DNA of 64,000 bases from Miniphocaeibacter sp012841535. GTDB lineage: Bacteria > Bacillota > Clostridia > Tissierellales > Peptoniphilaceae. Below are positions 1-8,767 of this stretch, one piece after another (position 1 is the stretch's first letter; each line of letters starts with the position of its first letter). Below the pieces are notes generated by a model. That model saw nothing but the letters and a program-made list of their open reading frames with translations. It was not told the origin of the DNA and did not search any database. The stretch lies in assembly GCF_049274025.1 (NCBI RefSeq), contig NZ_JBASRV010000023.1; one strand, 5' to 3'. The translations under genes and the position numbers were made by a program.

Positions 1-184
1 CTCCTACCTCAACTTTACCTCCAGGTAATGAAACCTCTCCTGGCTGTGAAATTTTTCTACCTCTTTTTTCAAATATTATATGATCTTTACCATTAATTTT
101 CGCAATTAAAATTATTACACTGTATTCTTTTTCCATTCCTATAGGTTTGGGATTATAATTTTGAAAAATTCTTTCTATGTTCAT
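1..184 (-). CDS. Nudix hydrolase, CoA pyrophosphatase-like (5' part only)
   Basis: This is the first 61 codons of a minus-strand gene that runs off the left edge. The start is ATG at 184, preceded by a purine-rich GGTGAGG ribosome site. The product begins MNIERIFQNYNPKP and contains ISQPGEVSLPGGKVEVG. This resembles the segment that opens the Nudix box in the CoA pyrophosphatase (YeaB/NudL) subfamily, where GExxxPGG leads into the metal-binding helix. That family cleaves CoA and related pyrophosphates in the cytoplasm. The rest of the Nudix box (REXXEE) is outside the window, so the subfamily is inferred from the N-terminal signature only. Confidence 0.75.
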   Translation of the reverse strand, partial: MNIERIFQNYNPKPIGMEKEYSVIILIAKINGKDHIIFEKRGRKISQPGEVSLPGGKVEVG

Positions 185-281
185 TACCTCACCTACATAT
201 ATTCTAATTTAAATATAATACTTAAGCAAATATTATATTTTCTATATCTTAATAACAAACAATCAAAATCAAAAATAGAAA

Positions 282-320
282 AAGCATCCTAACTTTAATA
301 GATTAACTATTAGGATGCTT
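282..320 (-). terminator. Intrinsic terminator after clpB
   Basis: Inverted repeat AAGCATCCTAA (282-292) / TTAGGATGCTT (310-320). On the minus strand it is followed by a T-rich run, 14 bases beyond the clpB stop. It ends the dnaJ-clpB transcript. Confidence 0.85.
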
Positions 321-333
321 TGTATTTATATAC

Positions 334-2916
334 TTATCTTACATATAATTTAAGTTCTCCGTTTTCTACAGATATTACTACATTATCCTTATCTTGAACT
401 TCTCCTTTTAACAACATTCTACCAAGTTCTGTTTCAATATATTTTTGTAAGAATCTCTTTACCGGTCTAGCACCATATTGAACATTATATGCTCTTGCCA
501 TTATTAATTCCTTTGCAGCCCTATCTAAAGTAATGGAAATTTGTCTATCTTCTAGTCGACTTTCTATGTCTGCAATATTATGGTCTACTATTTCATAGAT
601 TTCATCTTCAGTTAAAGGCTTAAACATTACTATATCGTCTACCCTATTTAAAAATTCCGGTTTAAAGGTTGCCTTCATTTGATTCATTACATTTTCCCTT
701 GCATCTGTTGATATATTTCCTTCTTTGTCTATACCTTCTATTAAATATGATGAGCCAATATTAGATGTCATTATTATTATAGTATTCTTAAAGTCTACTG
801 TTCTACCTTGGTTGTCTGTTAATCTACCGTCATCTAATACCTGTAATAGAATATTAAATACATCAGGATGGGCTTTTTCAATTTCATCAAATAACACTAC
901 TGAATATGGTTTTCTTCTTACAGCTTCTGTTAATTGCCCTCCTTCTTCGTATCCAACATATCCTGGAGGAGAACCTACAAGTCTTGAAACAGAATGTTTC
1001 TCCATATATTCTGACATGTCTATTCTAACTAGATTTTTTTCATCATCAAACATAGCTTCAGTTAATGCTTTAGCAAGTTCTGTTTTTCCTACACCTGTTG
1101 GTCCTAAAAATATAAAGGAGCCTATTGGTTTTCCAAAGGATGCTATTCCTGAACGTGATCTAATTATTGCCTCTGTAACTGCATCTACAGCTTCATTTTG
1201 TCCTATAACCCTTTGATGTAGAACTTCATCCATATTTAAGATTTTATCTCTTTCTGTTTCTACTAATTTACTTACTGGAATACCTGTCCATTTAGAAACT
1301 ACATCAGCTATTTCCTCTTCTGTTACCTCTTCTTTTAACATTGATTCATCTTCTGCGTTTTTAGCTGTAATTTCCGCTAATTTTGTTTCTAATTCGGCTA
1401 ATTTACCATATTTTAATTGGGAAAGTTTTTCAAAATCGTATTTTCTTTCAGCTTCATCCATTTGAATTCTTACACTGTCGATTTCCTCTTTTAAATCTTT
1501 AACTTCATCTATACTCTTCTTTTGACTTCTCCATTTTTCGTAATTAGCATCATATTCATTTCTTAAATCTTGAAGTTCCTTTTCCAAGTCCTCTAAACGT
1601 TTCTTACTTAAATCGTCTTCTTCTTTCTTTAAAGCAGCTCTTTCAATTTCCAATTGTAATATTCTTCTATTTTGTTCATCAAGATCTGCCGGCATAGAAT
1701 CTATTTCTGTTCTAACCATAGCAGAAGCTTCATCCATTAAATCTATAGCCTTATCAGGTAAAAATCTATCTGTAATATATCTATCAGACATAGTTGCACA
1801 AGCTATTACAGCACCATCGGAAATTCTTATTCCATGATGGATTTCATATTTTTCTTTAATACCTCTTAATATGGAAATTGTATCTTCAACTGTTGGCTCA
1901 TTTACTAAAACCTTTTGGAATCTTCTTTCTAAGGCACCATCTTTTTCAATATATTGTCTATATTCATCTAAGGTAGTTGCACCAATTGTATGAAGCTCTC
2001 CTCTAGCCAACATTGGTTTTAACATGTTTGATGCATCCATTGCACCTTCTGTTTTACCTGCTCCTACTAAAGTATGAAGTTCATCAATAAACAATATTAT
2101 TTCTCCATCTGAATCCGTTATTTCTTTTAAAACAGCCTTTAGTCTTTCTTCAAATTGTCCTCGGTATTTAGCTCCAGCAATTAACGCTCCTAAATCTAGG
2201 GCGAAGATAGTCTTATCCCTTAGGGTTTCTGGAACATCATTATTTACAATTCTTTGTGCTAAGCCTTCTACTATAGCAGTTTTTCCAACTCCCGGTTCTC
2301 CAATTAAAACCGGATTATTCTTTGTTCTTCTAGATAGTATTCTTATACAGTTTCTAATTTCTTCATCTCTACCTATTACCGGATCAATTGCACCCTTTCG
2401 TGCATCAGCCGTTAAGTCCCTACCATATTTTTCAAGAGCATTCATAGAACTTTCTGGATCATCTGTTTCTATTTTTGCACTTCCTCTTATTTCCTTTAAG
2501 GTTTTTTTAAAGCCTTTCAAATTTATATTAAATCTATTAAAAATTGCTGTACTTGAAATACTTTTTTCTTTTAGTATTGTCATATAAATATGCTCAACAG
2601 ATATAAAACTATCTCCCATTGACTTTGCTTCATCTTCAGCTTTTAATAAAATTCTTTGAAAAATTGTTGAAGGATAAATATTTGAAGAACTGTCTTGTCT
2701 TGGTAATTTGTCTAATTCATTTGTCAATGCAATAGTATAAGCATTAACATCTACTCCCATTTTATTTAAAACTCTTTGAATAACCCCTTCAGTGTCAGCT
2801 ACTAAAGCATAATGTAGATGAATATCATTTACTTCCGGATTACCATTTTTAATAGCAATATTTTGAGCATCTTGTATAGCTTCAATTGATTTTTGAGTAA
2901 ATTTATTTAAATCCAT
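334..2916 (-). CDS. clpB: ATP-dependent disaggregase ClpB
   Basis: Hexameric AAA+ chaperone that works with DnaK/DnaJ to pull proteins out of aggregates. At 860 aa it has normal ClpB length. Visible parts are an N domain (about 1-145), a first nucleotide-binding domain with Walker A GEPGVGKT at residues 206-213, a long charged coiled-coil middle domain (about 400-530) that separates ClpB from ClpA/ClpC, and a second Walker A GPTGVGKT near residue 600. The start ATG follows AAGGAGGATAAAAT. It is the second gene of a dnaJ-like/clpB operon, 12 bp behind its partner. Heat-stress control is expected from the CtsR box upstream of the operon. Confidence 0.98.
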   Translation of the reverse strand: MDLNKFTQKSIEAIQDAQNIAIKNGNPEVNDIHLHYALVADTEGVIQRVLNKMGVDVNAYTIALTNELDKLPRQDSSSNIYPSTIFQRILLKAEDEAKSMGDSFISVEHIYMTILKEKSISSTAIFNRFNINLKGFKKTLKEIRGSAKIETDDPESSMNALEKYGRDLTADARKGAIDPVIGRDEEIRNCIRILSRRTKNNPVLIGEPGVGKTAIVEGLAQRIVNNDVPETLRDKTIFALDLGALIAGAKYRGQFEERLKAVLKEITDSDGEIILFIDELHTLVGAGKTEGAMDASNMLKPMLARGELHTIGATTLDEYRQYIEKDGALERRFQKVLVNEPTVEDTISILRGIKEKYEIHHGIRISDGAVIACATMSDRYITDRFLPDKAIDLMDEASAMVRTEIDSMPADLDEQNRRILQLEIERAALKKEEDDLSKKRLEDLEKELQDLRNEYDANYEKWRSQKKSIDEVKDLKEEIDSVRIQMDEAERKYDFEKLSQLKYGKLAELETKLAEITAKNAEDESMLKEEVTEEEIADVVSKWTGIPVSKLVETERDKILNMDEVLHQRVIGQNEAVDAVTEAIIRSRSGIASFGKPIGSFIFLGPTGVGKTELAKALTEAMFDDEKNLVRIDMSEYMEKHSVSRLVGSPPGYVGYEEGGQLTEAVRRKPYSVVLFDEIEKAHPDVFNILLQVLDDGRLTDNQGRTVDFKNTIIIMTSNIGSSYLIEGIDKEGNISTDARENVMNQMKATFKPEFLNRVDDIVMFKPLTEDEIYEIVDHNIADIESRLEDRQISITLDRAAKELIMARAYNVQYGARPVKRFLQKYIETELGRMLLKGEVQDKDNVVISVENGELKLYVR

Positions 2917-2928
2917 ATTTTATCCTCC

Positions 2929-3870
2929 TTATATAGATTTTCTTAATTCTTCATATAATTCTTTTTGTCTTTTTGTTAAATGATTTGGATTTTGTATTTG
3001 TATTTCTAAAAATAAATCTCCCTTTTCACCTTTCATATTTCTAAATCCCTTATTAGCCAGTCTAATTCTTTTACCTGACTGTATTTCCTTAGGAATATTA
3101 ACCTTAATTTTTCCTTCTAAAGTATCAACTACAACTTTTCCTCCAAGAGCAGCTTCCCAAGGATATACATTTACTTTTTTAATTATATTTAGTCCATCTA
3201 AAGTGTTTTTTTGGTCTATAACGTTGATTTTTATATAAATATCGCCATCTAAACCAATTTTTTCTCCCTTGGTCTTAATTTTTTTACCTGGTAAAATCCC
3301 TTTAGGTATTTTTACATTTAAAGATTTATTTTCTCCATTGACATTTAAATATAAGGTTTTTTCAGCACCATCAAAGGCTTCCTTTAAGCTAATTGATATT
3401 TCGGTGTCATATCTTTGTCTTTGAGGTTTACTTCTTCCTCCAAAACCTGAAAACACATCTCTACTACTTTTTCTAGAAGATGAGTTGTTTCCAAAACCTC
3501 CTCCGAAAAACATATTGAAGAAGTCTGAAAATCCTCCACTATCTCCTGATGAAGTATAGGTATATGTTGTACCATTTTTCCCAAATCCACCAAAATCGCC
3601 AAAATCAAAACCATATTGAGATGGGTCAAAATTTTGACCTCCTGTAAAATCATAATTAGAACCAAATTGGTCATATTTTTGTCTTTTATCTTTATCGCCT
3701 AATACTTCATAGGCTTCATTAATTTCCTTTAATTTCTCAGAAGCTTTTTCATTTCCTTGATTTAAATCAGGATGATATTTTTTCGCTAACTTTCTATATG
3801 CTTTTTTAATTTCAGCATCGGTAGCGGATTTATCTACCCCTAATATTTTATAATAGTCTTTATACTCCAT
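2929..3870 (-). CDS. DnaJ-family co-chaperone without zinc finger (CbpA-type)
   Basis: The J domain at the N-terminus (about 4-68) has the HPD motif in KKYHPDLN, which stimulates DnaK ATPase. A Gly/Phe/Ser-rich linker (about 70-150) follows, then the DnaJ C-terminal substrate-binding domains (about 155-310). The four CxxCxGxG zinc repeats of classical DnaJ are absent and the length is 313 aa, so this is a type II J protein like CbpA rather than the main DnaJ of a hrcA-grpE-dnaK-dnaJ locus. It leads the operon with clpB, so one transcript would supply a J protein and the disaggregase. The ribosome site GGGAGGATATT precedes the ATG. Confidence 0.93.
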   Translation of the reverse strand: MEYKDYYKILGVDKSATDAEIKKAYRKLAKKYHPDLNQGNEKASEKLKEINEAYEVLGDKDKRQKYDQFGSNYDFTGGQNFDPSQYGFDFGDFGGFGKNGTTYTYTSSGDSGGFSDFFNMFFGGGFGNNSSSRKSSRDVFSGFGGRSKPQRQRYDTEISISLKEAFDGAEKTLYLNVNGENKSLNVKIPKGILPGKKIKTKGEKIGLDGDIYIKINVIDQKNTLDGLNIIKKVNVYPWEAALGGKVVVDTLEGKIKVNIPKEIQSGKRIRLANKGFRNMKGEKGDLFLEIQIQNPNHLTKRQKELYEELRKSI

Positions 3871-3959
3871 AATATCCTCCCTTACAAAAAAATTGTGTAA
3901 ATGGATTATGATACAAATATTATATTAATACCAAAATCCTTTTACATAATTCATTATTC

Positions 3960-4013
3960 TTTGACTTTCTTTGACCTTATTGTTATTATACTACTTTATT
4001 TTACAATTTACAA
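3960..4013 (-). promoter_or_regulatory. SigA-type promoter with CtsR operator for dnaJ-clpB
   Basis: On the minus strand, -35 TTGTAA (4013-4008) and -10 TATAAT (3990-3985) are exactly 17 bp apart. Just downstream, over the expected start site, lies GGTCAAA-GAA-AGTCAAA (3976-3960). This fits the CtsR heptad direct repeat RGTCAAANANRGTCAAA without mismatch. The position over +1 is typical of CtsR repression, relieved by heat. No CIRCE (HrcA) palindrome is seen here. Confidence 0.9.
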
Positions 4014-4078
4014 TAGATTTTTCAAAATTATTACATTTTTTTAATAATTAAAACTTTTATTATATGACTAAATAAAAT

Positions 4079-4116
4079 AAGTGTAAGTATATCTATTAAT
4101 TAATATACCTACACTT
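4079..4116 (-). terminator. Intrinsic terminator after the zinc-ribbon membrane protein gene
   Basis: Near-perfect hairpin with arms AAGTGTAAGTATAT (4079 onward) and ATATACCTACACTT (4103-4116). It lies about 30 bp past the stop of the 4149-5201 gene and is followed by a T-rich stretch on the minus strand. Confidence 0.7.
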
Positions 4117-4148
4117 TTCTAAAAATAACATTTTATCTTAATTTTTAT

Positions 4149-5201
4149 TTAATAATGAGTTTTTGAAATTACCTTTACTTTTTCTGGAAAAGAATATAAT
4201 TTCCATTCATTGTTTATATCCAATTTAAATCTATAAACTGCTTCTATAACTCTATGATGATAGCCATCTTTTTTATTGTGTATATCATATTCTTCATATA
4301 CCTTAATATCTACTGTATTACTACTTACATCATTATAATATATGATTTTAGCATATAGTAATTCCTCATAAATATCTGTACCAACATATTTTTTCTGTTC
4401 CTTATAAGCTGGACTATTTACTATTATATATGGTTCTACATATGAAAAATCCTTATTATTTAAAGCTCTAACCATTCCATCTAAATAGGATATTAATCCA
4501 TCTTCTATAGAGTTAATCTGCTTTGAATTTCCATCAATAGCGGTTAAATAATCATATTCGTTTTCAAAATAAAAATCTAGATTTTTATTTTCAATATGGC
4601 TTAACTCATTATTAATATTTATTTCTACCTTCTGCTCATTATTTCCTGCTATTAACATATTAGTATTTATTTTATCTTTTAATTTATACAGAATATCATA
4701 GCCTCTTTTGTAGTTTTCATGTTCAAACTCTTCATTGGCTTCTTCAATTTTTTCATCAACTTTTAAGTTGTCTTTTTCTTCTTTTGAAATTTCAATACTA
4801 TTAATTTCATTTAATATAATTTCGAACTTGTCTTGACTGTCCTTCCTGTATTCATTAAGTTTTCTAACTACAGGTTCTAAATTCTTATTTCTTAATTTTG
4901 AAGTATAAGGACCTTTATAACTTTCAATGTTTTCAATATCTTCCTTAATTTTTTCATATTTTACATCAGAAATAATCAATTGCTCAACATCTTTTGAAAT
5001 TTCATCAATTTCTTTCATATAGGAATTACGCTGAAAAAAATATAGAACAATTAATAATATAGCAATGCAAATAGCAAGTAAAACTACTATTTTTTTAAAA
5101 TTTAATTTTACTTTATCATTTTCTACCTTATTTATTTTCCCACAATGAGAACAGAACTTATCCTTCTCATCTATTTCATTTCCACAGTTATTACAATGCA
5201 T
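4149..5201 (-). CDS. Zinc-ribbon membrane protein, TcaA/YvbJ-like
   Basis: 350 aa. The N-terminal zinc ribbon has Cys3/Cys6 and Cys17/Cys20. A single membrane segment of hydrophobic residues at about 34-55 follows, then a Lys/Glu-rich helical extracytoplasmic region (about 60-180). A C-terminal domain (about 225-345) looks like the NTF2-like tail of TcaA proteins. This cytoplasmic zinc ribbon, one TM helix and outer sensor-like domain is the layout of the TcaA/YvbJ family, linked to wall-antibiotic response in other Firmicutes. The function here is not shown. It is monocistronic, with hairpins on both sides. Confidence 0.7.
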   Translation of the reverse strand: MHCNNCGNEIDEKDKFCSHCGKINKVENDKVKLNFKKIVVLLAICIAILLIVLYFFQRNSYMKEIDEISKDVEQLIISDVKYEKIKEDIENIESYKGPYTSKLRNKNLEPVVRKLNEYRKDSQDKFEIILNEINSIEISKEEKDNLKVDEKIEEANEEFEHENYKRGYDILYKLKDKINTNMLIAGNNEQKVEININNELSHIENKNLDFYFENEYDYLTAIDGNSKQINSIEDGLISYLDGMVRALNNKDFSYVEPYIIVNSPAYKEQKKYVGTDIYEELLYAKIIYYNDVSSNTVDIKVYEEYDIHNKKDGYHHRVIEAVYRFKLDINNEWKLYSFPEKVKVISKTHY

Positions 5202-5313
5202 ATACGCTCTCCTAAATATACTTATTAAATATAATTAATATCATATTATTTAAATACTTTTAAGTCAATATAATATTACATCTCACTTTTATAATCCATT
5301 TTATAGAAATTAA

Positions 5314-5341
5314 AATAGAGATGAATTTTTCCACCTCTATT
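5314..5341 (-). terminator. Intrinsic terminator after the NCS2 permease gene
   Basis: Hairpin arms AATAGAGATG (5314-5323) and CACCTCTATT (5332-5341), followed on the minus strand by TTTTAATTTCT, just past the permease stop. Confidence 0.7.
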
Positions 5342-5355
5342 ATATGTATTTAAAT

Positions 5356-6732
5356 TTATTCCTTTTCTTCTTTTAATATAATATTAAGTACAAAAGCTGT
5401 TATAGTACCTGCTGAAATTCCTGATGAAAATAGGGCATTTAAAACCGTTGGTAAATTTTCCACTATTTCAGGTTTAAATGTAACTCCTAAACCTATTGTT
5501 AATGATGATGCTATTATTATTAAATTTCTATTTGTAAATTTAACTAAGGACAAATTTTGAATTCCCGATGCCGCTACTGTACCAAACATTAAAATCCCTG
5601 CTCCACCTAATACTGCTGGAGGCATTATAGATACTATTGTAGCAATTTTAGGAAATAAACTAATTAATATTAATAAAACTCCACTAATTATTGCTACAGA
5701 TCTTGATGCTACTTTAGTTAAAGGAATAAGTCCTGCATTTTGACTAAAGGTTGCAACTGGTCCTGAACCAAAAAATGGTGATAGGAATGAACCAAAGGCA
5801 TCTGCTCTTACTCCATTTGCTATCATATCATCTGTTACTTCTGTTTCTGTTACCTCCCCAACTACTTGAACAACTCCTATTGTCTCTATAACGGTTACTA
5901 AATATCCTGCTATAAATGGTATAACAAACTTTAAATCAAAATTTACACCAAATTTAAATATAGATGGTGGAGCGAACCAACTTGCTTCTATAACTTGATT
6001 AAAGTCAACTTTATTTAAAGGTATACAGATAATATAACCAACTACTATCCCTATTAAAACTGAAGCTGAACTAACAAATCCCTTTCCATACCTGTTCAAT
6101 AATATAATAATTACAAATACAATTAAAGCAATTCCAAGATTTTCAACAGAGCCATAGTCTGCTGCTCCTACTCCACCTGCAGCCCAGTCAAATGTTACAG
6201 GTACTAGAGTCATACCTATTAGTGTAATAACAGTTCCAGTGACAACTTGTGGAAAGAACTTTAGTAAAGGTTTAACAAAATAACTTAAAATAAATTCTAA
6301 AATTGCACCTAAAATACTCGCTCCAAAATATGCTGGAAGTCCTCCTCCCATTCCAACTATAATAGTTGAAGCTGGAGCAACAAAACCAAAGTCTGTTCCC
6401 ATAATTGTAGGTAGTCCAGAACCAATTCTAAACGGAGACATACCTATTCCTCTTGATTGTATTATTGTACATATACCTGAACATAACAAGGCAGCACTTA
6501 CTAAATATGCTGTATCTGCAACATTGGCTCCTGCCATGCCGGCAATAATTAATGGTACTGCTACAATTCCTCCAAAAGCAGTTAAAATATTTTGAATTCC
6601 CATTACAAAACCAACTGCAGCAGGTGGGTTATCTTCTACACCATAAAGAAGTTTCCCCTGGCTTTCAGCTTCATACAATTCTTTTTTCTTTACAAAAACG
6701 CTTCTTCGCTTTTCTGATACTTTATCACTCAT
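5356..6732 (-). CDS. Nucleobase permease, NCS2 uracil/xanthine family
   Basis: Integral membrane transporter of 458 aa for a nucleobase (uracil, xanthine or guanine), probably proton-coupled. After a charged 40-residue N-terminus come about 12-14 hydrophobic segments. The family region QNILTAFGGIVAVPLIIAG lies near residue 46, and further Gly-rich helices are seen (SGLPTIMGTDFGF). Substrate cannot be assigned from the sequence. It stands alone between two terminators. The ribosome site GGAGGGATTGAAAAT precedes the ATG. Fewer than 80 bp separate it from the upstream terminator, and no purine riboswitch is visible in that space. Confidence 0.9.
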   Translation of the reverse strand: MSDKVSEKRRSVFVKKKELYEAESQGKLLYGVEDNPPAAVGFVMGIQNILTAFGGIVAVPLIIAGMAGANVADTAYLVSAALLCSGICTIIQSRGIGMSPFRIGSGLPTIMGTDFGFVAPASTIIVGMGGGLPAYFGASILGAILEFILSYFVKPLLKFFPQVVTGTVITLIGMTLVPVTFDWAAGGVGAADYGSVENLGIALIVFVIIILLNRYGKGFVSSASVLIGIVVGYIICIPLNKVDFNQVIEASWFAPPSIFKFGVNFDLKFVIPFIAGYLVTVIETIGVVQVVGEVTETEVTDDMIANGVRADAFGSFLSPFFGSGPVATFSQNAGLIPLTKVASRSVAIISGVLLILISLFPKIATIVSIMPPAVLGGAGILMFGTVAASGIQNLSLVKFTNRNLIIIASSLTIGLGVTFKPEIVENLPTVLNALFSSGISAGTITAFVLNIILKEEKE

Positions 6733-6808
6733 ATTTTCAATCCCTCCTTTTATTCTGTTAATATTATAACATTTATAATTATATTTTCATCAAATTCTTC
6801 AATAAAAA

Positions 6809-6843
6809 AATGCTGCAAAACTATTAAATAATTTTGCAGCATT
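6809..6843 (-). terminator. Intrinsic terminator after the DUF951 gene
   Basis: Perfect 12-bp stem AATGCTGCAAAA (6809-6820) / TTTTGCAGCATT (6832-6843) with a run of seven T on the minus strand. It closes the 9787-to-6846 operon. Confidence 0.9.
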
Positions 6844-6845
6844 TT

Positions 6846-7070
6846 TTACTCTTCTTCAGGCTCATAATGTACAATGGAAATAAATTTTCCATCCTTATTT
6901 CTAATTCTTCTCAATCTTTTATCAAAGTCCATTCGAGAAAGCCAAACAACTTTATTACATCCCTGACACTCTAACTTTATATCTAAACCAGTTCTAAGTA
7001 TTTTCCATTTATTTTCACCGCAAGGATGTCCTTTTTTCAAGGTTACAATGTCGCCTACTCTATATTTCAT
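6846..7070 (-). CDS. DUF951 family small zinc-ribbon-like protein
   Basis: 74 aa beginning MKYRVGDIVTLKKGHPCG, which matches the compact DUF951 (YyzM-like) family found in most Firmicutes. Three Cys residues (HPCG and QGCNKV region, LECQGC) suggest a small metal-binding or SH3-like nucleic-acid-binding fold. No function is established. It is the last gene of a run with mscS directly upstream (10 bp gap). The mscS-DUF951 pairing is common in Clostridia, which supports the call. Confidence 0.9.
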   Translation of the reverse strand: MKYRVGDIVTLKKGHPCGENKWKILRTGLDIKLECQGCNKVVWLSRMDFDKRLRRIRNKDGKFISIVHYEPEEE

Positions 7071-7080
7071 ATTATTACCC

Positions 7081-7917
7081 CTAAATATTATCCATATTTA
7101 ACTTCCTAGTTTCCTTAATAAACAATTCTCTCATTTGTAATTCAATTATAGCCTGTTTACCTGGTTTAGTCCATGCTACTATTGCAATTTTAACACTGCT
7201 ACCAAGGCCTATATCCATTACTCCCATTAAATATGGTTTTACCGTTACATTTTTATCCTTACCTATTTTTTCAGAAATAATAGCTACAACTTTTTCAATA
7301 TCTGAAATACTCATTTCATTTGGAACAATTATTTCTACATAGGCCCTCTGATTTCCTTTAGACATATTTTTTACAGTATTTATATTACCATTTCCAATTG
7401 ATGTAATAGAGCCATCAAACCCCTTAATAAATGTAGTTCTCATTCCAAATTCAACAACATTACCGGAAATTGTATTATTTATTAATACATGATCTCCTAT
7501 AACATACTGTCCCTCAAATATAATAAATATACCAGATATTACATCCTTAACTATGGATTGGGCACCAAACCCTACTGCAACCCCTCCTATACCAGCAAGA
7601 CCTACACTAATGCTTTTACCTATGTCAAATACTTCAAGTATTAAAACCAGCCCTATAAAATAGATAATATATTTTAGTGTATTGTCTATTACAGAGGTAA
7701 TTGTTAGACTTTTTTTAGCATCTATAAATTTACTGTCTAATTTTTCAGAGTTTTTTAACAAATATTTATTAAATAATTTATGGACAAGTTTGGCCATTAT
7801 AATTGTAATTATTGCAATAATTAAAGCATATAATAATTTGCCAAGTATATTTAAATTATTTGCTTCGTTATAAAAAATTTTCCTTATATTTCCTATAAAT
7901 GAATTTATTGTTTCCAT
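7081..7917 (-). CDS. Small-conductance mechanosensitive channel, MscS family
   Basis: 278 aa membrane channel that opens under membrane tension to release solutes in hypo-osmotic shock. Three N-terminal hydrophobic segments are present. The third carries the pore signature GGVAVGFGAQSIVKDVISG (about 110-130), followed by the beta domain (IGDHVLINNTISGNVVEFG) and an alpha/beta C-terminal domain. The start codon overlaps the end of the DUF3343 gene, which suggests translational coupling. The length is typical of YkuT-like MscS proteins. Confidence 0.93.
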   Translation of the reverse strand: METINSFIGNIRKIFYNEANNLNILGKLLYALIIAIITIIMAKLVHKLFNKYLLKNSEKLDSKFIDAKKSLTITSVIDNTLKYIIYFIGLVLILEVFDIGKSISVGLAGIGGVAVGFGAQSIVKDVISGIFIIFEGQYVIGDHVLINNTISGNVVEFGMRTTFIKGFDGSITSIGNGNINTVKNMSKGNQRAYVEIIVPNEMSISDIEKVVAIISEKIGKDKNVTVKPYLMGVMDIGLGSSVKIAIVAWTKPGKQAIIELQMRELFIKETRKLNMDNI

Positions 7918-8168
7918 TAAGCAATTTTCACCACTTCTACATTTCCTTTTTCTTTTTTATATTTCCAAATATAACCTATTGGCAAGTCTTCTTTTAATTT
8001 AACAATATTATCTAATTCTTGATTTTCAACCATTATTGCTAAACCACAACTTCTACTAATTTCCCTAGGAGTTGGTATGGTTTTAATTTTATAGCCCATT
8101 TCTATTAATTTTTTTTCTGTCATCATGGTGAAATTTACAGAATCAAAAGTTAATAATATTACATCCAT
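7917..8168 (-). CDS. DUF3343 protein, putative Se/S carrier-like
   Basis: 83 aa. It contains TPREISRSCGLAIMVE, the conserved core of DUF3343 with one invariant-looking Cys. Members are described as putative Se/S carrier proteins and are usually found beside YedF or selenium genes, as here (start overlaps the yedF stop). The role is inferred from family and neighbourhood. The biochemical activity is not established. Confidence 0.85.
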   Translation of the reverse strand: MDVILLTFDSVNFTMMTEKKLIEMGYKIKTIPTPREISRSCGLAIMVENQELDNIVKLKEDLPIGYIWKYKKEKGNVEVVKIA

Positions 8169-8758
8169 TACCTAATTACCACATTTTTAGAAGCTTCTTT
8201 AATTTTCTCATAAATTGTGTACATATTGGAAACTTCCCCAACTTTTAATTTATCTTTTAAATTATAATAGTCTAAACATGTACCACAAGAATGAATTTCT
8301 ACACCCTCTTTGGCTAATTTTTCTATATCATCTAGAACCGGTGAATCTTCACAGGTTAAAAATACTCCACTATTATAGAAAATTATAGTATTTGGTAATG
8401 GTTTTGTTTCTGTAACTGTATACATAAATGATTTCATTAATATATGTCCTAACTCTTCTTCTCCACCACCCATTGTATCAGAAGCAATTACTAGTGTATA
8501 ATCTTCATCATCCATGATTTCACATGTTAAATTATCCTTCTTTTCTGATTTATTAATTGTAACCTTATACTCATTTTCAGAAATTGTTACTACGCTATAT
8601 TCATATCCTTGACCTTTGGCTAATCTTGAAAGATTTTCCACTGCTACTTTATTGTCAACTGTAGTTTCAACTTCTCCACTATCTATATTATCTAATTCTT
8701 TCTTTGTTAATATTACTGGTTTAGGACATGCCAATCCTTTTGCATCAATTTTTATCAT
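8168..8758 (-). CDS. yedF: Sulfurtransferase-like selenium metabolism protein YedF
   Basis: 196 aa fusion. The N-terminal TusA/SirA domain (about 1-70) has the sulfur-relay motif GLACPKPVI with its CPxP cysteine. The C-terminal DsrE-like half (about 85-195) has CGTC near residue 158. YedF proteins are associated with selenium use, perhaps as carriers of reduced selenium or sulfur. It is translationally coupled to DUF3343 downstream and lies 9 bp after the DUF5711-like gene. No selD, selA or obvious selenoprotein is in this window, so the selenium link rests on family knowledge. Confidence 0.9.
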   Translation of the reverse strand: MIKIDAKGLACPKPVILTKKELDNIDSGEVETTVDNKVAVENLSRLAKGQGYEYSVVTISENEYKVTINKSEKKDNLTCEIMDDEDYTLVIASDTMGGGEEELGHILMKSFMYTVTETKPLPNTIIFYNSGVFLTCEDSPVLDDIEKLAKEGVEIHSCGTCLDYYNLKDKLKVGEVSNMYTIYEKIKEASKNVVIR

Positions 8759-8767
8759 AATATCCTC

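Noticed and set aside
725..1216. 163-codon open frame antisense to clpB
   Set aside because: Lies fully inside clpB on the other strand, with no ribosome site and no recognisable protein. Similar antisense frames inside hydB, purH and other genes were rejected for the same reason.
3384..3674. 96-codon frame in the Gly/Phe linker of the dnaJ-like gene
   Set aside because: Same strand, other frame. Composition is explained by the repetitive linker.
3871..4020. CIRCE (HrcA) element at the dnaJ-like gene
   Set aside because: No TTAGCACTC-N9-GAGTGCTAA palindrome. The operator present is of CtsR type.
6733..6808. Purine riboswitch before the NCS2 permease
   Set aside because: The space between the upstream terminator and the start is too short for a purine aptamer and no aptamer core is seen.
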